Assembly (NCBI GenBank): GCA_023457495.1
Contig: JAEWLQ010000071.1
Location: forward strand, 1-13,913
From: Pseudomonadota bacterium
GTDB lineage: Bacteria > Pseudomonadota > Gammaproteobacteria > Steroidobacterales > Steroidobacteraceae
Direction of reading: 5' to 3'
Length of the DNA stretch: 13,913 nucleotides
Part shown: positions 12,641-13,913 of the stretch, in pieces
Numbering within the stretch: the first letter of the stretch is position 1
Layout: every line of letters starts with the position of its first letter
Program-made: the position numbers and the translations under genes
The notes under the pieces: generated by a model
What the model was told of the DNA's origin: nothing
Seen by the model: the letters and a program-made list of their open reading frames with translations, nothing else
The model's database searches: none

Positions 12641-13897
12641 TTAGTCGACCAGCGCCTGGTAGATGGACGTGGAGAACTTGTCGCGGATGTCCGTGCCGTT
12701 GGGCAACATCTGGATCATGAGGACGGTGGTCAGCCGCTCCACCGGATCGACGCGGTAGTAAGTCCCGTATGCGCCGCCCCAGCCGAACGAGCCCACCGAT
12801 TCCATGCCGGGCCCATAACGATCATGGGTCTCGAAGCCCAATCCGAACCCGGTCATGTGCGCGCCGCGGATCGTGCCGACCTGGTTGGTCGTCATGAGCC
12901 GCACCGCATGCGGCGACAGGATGCGTACCTTGCCGAGCGCGCCGCCGTTGCGCATCGCCTCGAGGAACGTCGCGTAGTCGCGCGCCGTGGAAACGAGGCC
13001 CGCGCCGCCGGAATAGGATTTGCGCGGCCCCTCGACGTAATGGCCCTGGCCCTTCGCGCCTTCCGGCTGCCTCACGGCCTTGCCATTGTCATCGCTGCCA
13101 TACACGACGGCCAGCCGGTCGCGCTGCTCCCGCGGCACGAAGAAGTAAGTGTCCTTCATGCCCAGCGGCCCGAAGATCCTGCTCTGCAGATAGTCCGCGA
13201 GAGACATCCCCGACGCCTTCTCGACGATGCAACCAAGGATGTCCGTGCTGTAGCCGTACACGAACGCATCGCCCGGCTGCGAATACGCGGGCAGGGTGCC
13301 GAGGCGCTCCATCGAATCGCAGATCGGCTCGTCCTTGTCGGCGAAGTACCAGCCGTGGCCGGCCGCGGGCCCCAGTCCCTTCGGCTCGTACAACGAGGCG
13401 AATCCCGGACTCGTTCCATACGAATAGCCCGACGTGTGCGTGAGCAGATCCTTGATGTTGATCGGGCGCTTCGCGTCGATTGTCGTGTTGGACGCCGTCT
13501 TGTCCTGCGACACGACCTTGGTCGCGGCGAACGACGGGATGTACTTGCTCGCCGGGTCGAACAGCGAAAGCTTGCCTTCCTCCATCAGGATGAGGATGGC
13601 GGCGCTCGTGATCGCCTTGGTCTGCGAGGCGATGCGGAATCCGGTGTCGAGCGACATCCTGCGGTTGGCTTCCTTGTCCGACCAGCCCACCACTTTCTGA
13701 TAGACCGGCTTTCCGTCGCGCAGCACCAGCGCGACGATGCCAGCGATGCGGCCGTCGTTCACATAACCGTCCAGCAGCGCGTCCACGCGCGCCAGGCGCT
13801 CCACGGAAAACCCGTTGCGCAGCGTGTCCGCCTGCGCGGGTTGTGAGGACGCGAACGTGAGCGCGGCAATGGCCGCCGTCAAAAACATCTTCGACAT
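12641..13897 (-). CDS. Exported serine hydrolase, class C beta-lactamase / EstB-like esterase family
   Basis: A 418-residue member of the beta-lactamase-fold serine hydrolases (Pfam Beta-lactamase; EstB-type esterases, D-aminopeptidases, AmpC relatives). A signal peptide covers about residues 1-23 (MFLTAAIAALTFASS, then AQA-D). The nucleophile motif SxxK is S91-Q-T-K94. The second motif is Y216-S-T in VYGYST, where AmpC has YxN. A GWGGAYG segment (372-378) occupies the third-motif position, as in EstB-type esterases rather than the KTG of true beta-lactamases. Esterase or peptidase activity is therefore more likely than antibiotic resistance. ATG at 13897 has an AGGGGGAA ribosome binding site. 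The promoter lies beyond the window edge. Confidence 0.88.
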   Translation of the reverse strand: MSKMFLTAAIAALTFASSQPAQADTLRNGFSVERLARVDALLDGYVNDGRIAGIVALVLRDGKPVYQKVVGWSDKEANRRMSLDTGFRIASQTKAITSAAILILMEEGKLSLFDPASKYIPSFAATKVVSQDKTASNTTIDAKRPINIKDLLTHTSGYSYGTSPGFASLYEPKGLGPAAGHGWYFADKDEPICDSMERLGTLPAYSQPGDAFVYGYSTDILGCIVEKASGMSLADYLQSRIFGPLGMKDTYFFVPREQRDRLAVVYGSDDNGKAVRQPEGAKGQGHYVEGPRKSYSGGAGLVSTARDYATFLEAMRNGGALGKVRILSPHAVRLMTTNQVGTIRGAHMTGFGLGFETHDRYGPGMESVGSFGWGGAYGTYYRVDPVERLTTVLMIQMLPNGTDIRDKFSTSIYQALVD

Positions 13898-13913
13898 GCG
13901 ATTCCCCCTGCGC

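Noticed and set aside
12572..13846. Plus-strand open frame of 424 residues opposite the serine hydrolase
   Set aside because: Arg/His/Val-rich shadow with no motifs; the minus strand has a signal peptide, SxxK and a ribosome binding site.
12641..13897. Calling the serine hydrolase an antibiotic-resistance beta-lactamase
   Set aside because: It has SxxK, but YST in place of YxN and GWGG in place of KTG, as in esterase-like family members.
1..13913. CRISPR array, prophage, integrative element or defence island
   Set aside because: No regularly spaced repeats, integrase, transposase gene, attachment-site duplication after tRNA-Gln, or defence gene is visible.

Overview
The window is G+C-rich bacterial chromosome with tightly packed genes on both strands. 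It carries Coq7 (ubiquinone synthesis), a Crp/Vfr-type regulator, DjlA, a CNNM/CBS transporter and the rplM-rpsI pair. This set points to a gammaproteobacterium. The rpe / crp-like / coq7 / rplM / rpsI neighbourhood resembles, from memory, Xanthomonadales and relatives such as Nevskiales or Steroidobacteraceae. No taxonomic marker search could be run. I see no rRNA, CRISPR array, insertion sequence, integrase or phage gene. Most of the window is core housekeeping DNA, and I do not see a new multi-gene system.

Layout. 1-3222 is the accessory-looking end: an exported vanadium-haloperoxidase-like enzyme (minus), then the C-terminal fragment of an outer-membrane barrel protein (minus) abutting head-to-head the C-terminal fragment of a TPR protein (plus). 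3211-4122 is purC (minus), starting 21 bases from the divergent djlA. djlA (4144-4977), a CNNM/CBS/CorC membrane protein (4988-6301) and rpe (6325-6993) run on plus. 7114-7863 is crp (minus) with an unusual acidic tail, and 8029-8682 lies within coq7 (minus; stop at 8026). A divergent promoter region leads into rplM-rpsI and tRNA-Gln(CUG), which end at a strong terminator at about 9803-9843. Then come a DUF885 zinc-peptidase-like exported protein (plus), a minus-strand ArsR regulator + SRPBCC pair, and an exported serine hydrolase of the class C beta-lactamase fold (minus).

The most informative signals are regulatory. (i) A near-consensus CRP site lies upstream of crp, centred about 61.5 bases before the predicted start of transcription. 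(ii) The arsR promoter has a perfect TTGACA box, a TATAGT box and a perfect 7+7 inverted repeat filling the spacer. (iii) arsR, coq7 and rpe each have a -10-like hexamer ending exactly 6 bases before the ATG and no ribosome binding site, which suggests leaderless mRNAs. The clearest structural oddity is the junction near 2010-2030, where two unrelated genes both lose their 5' ends at the same point.
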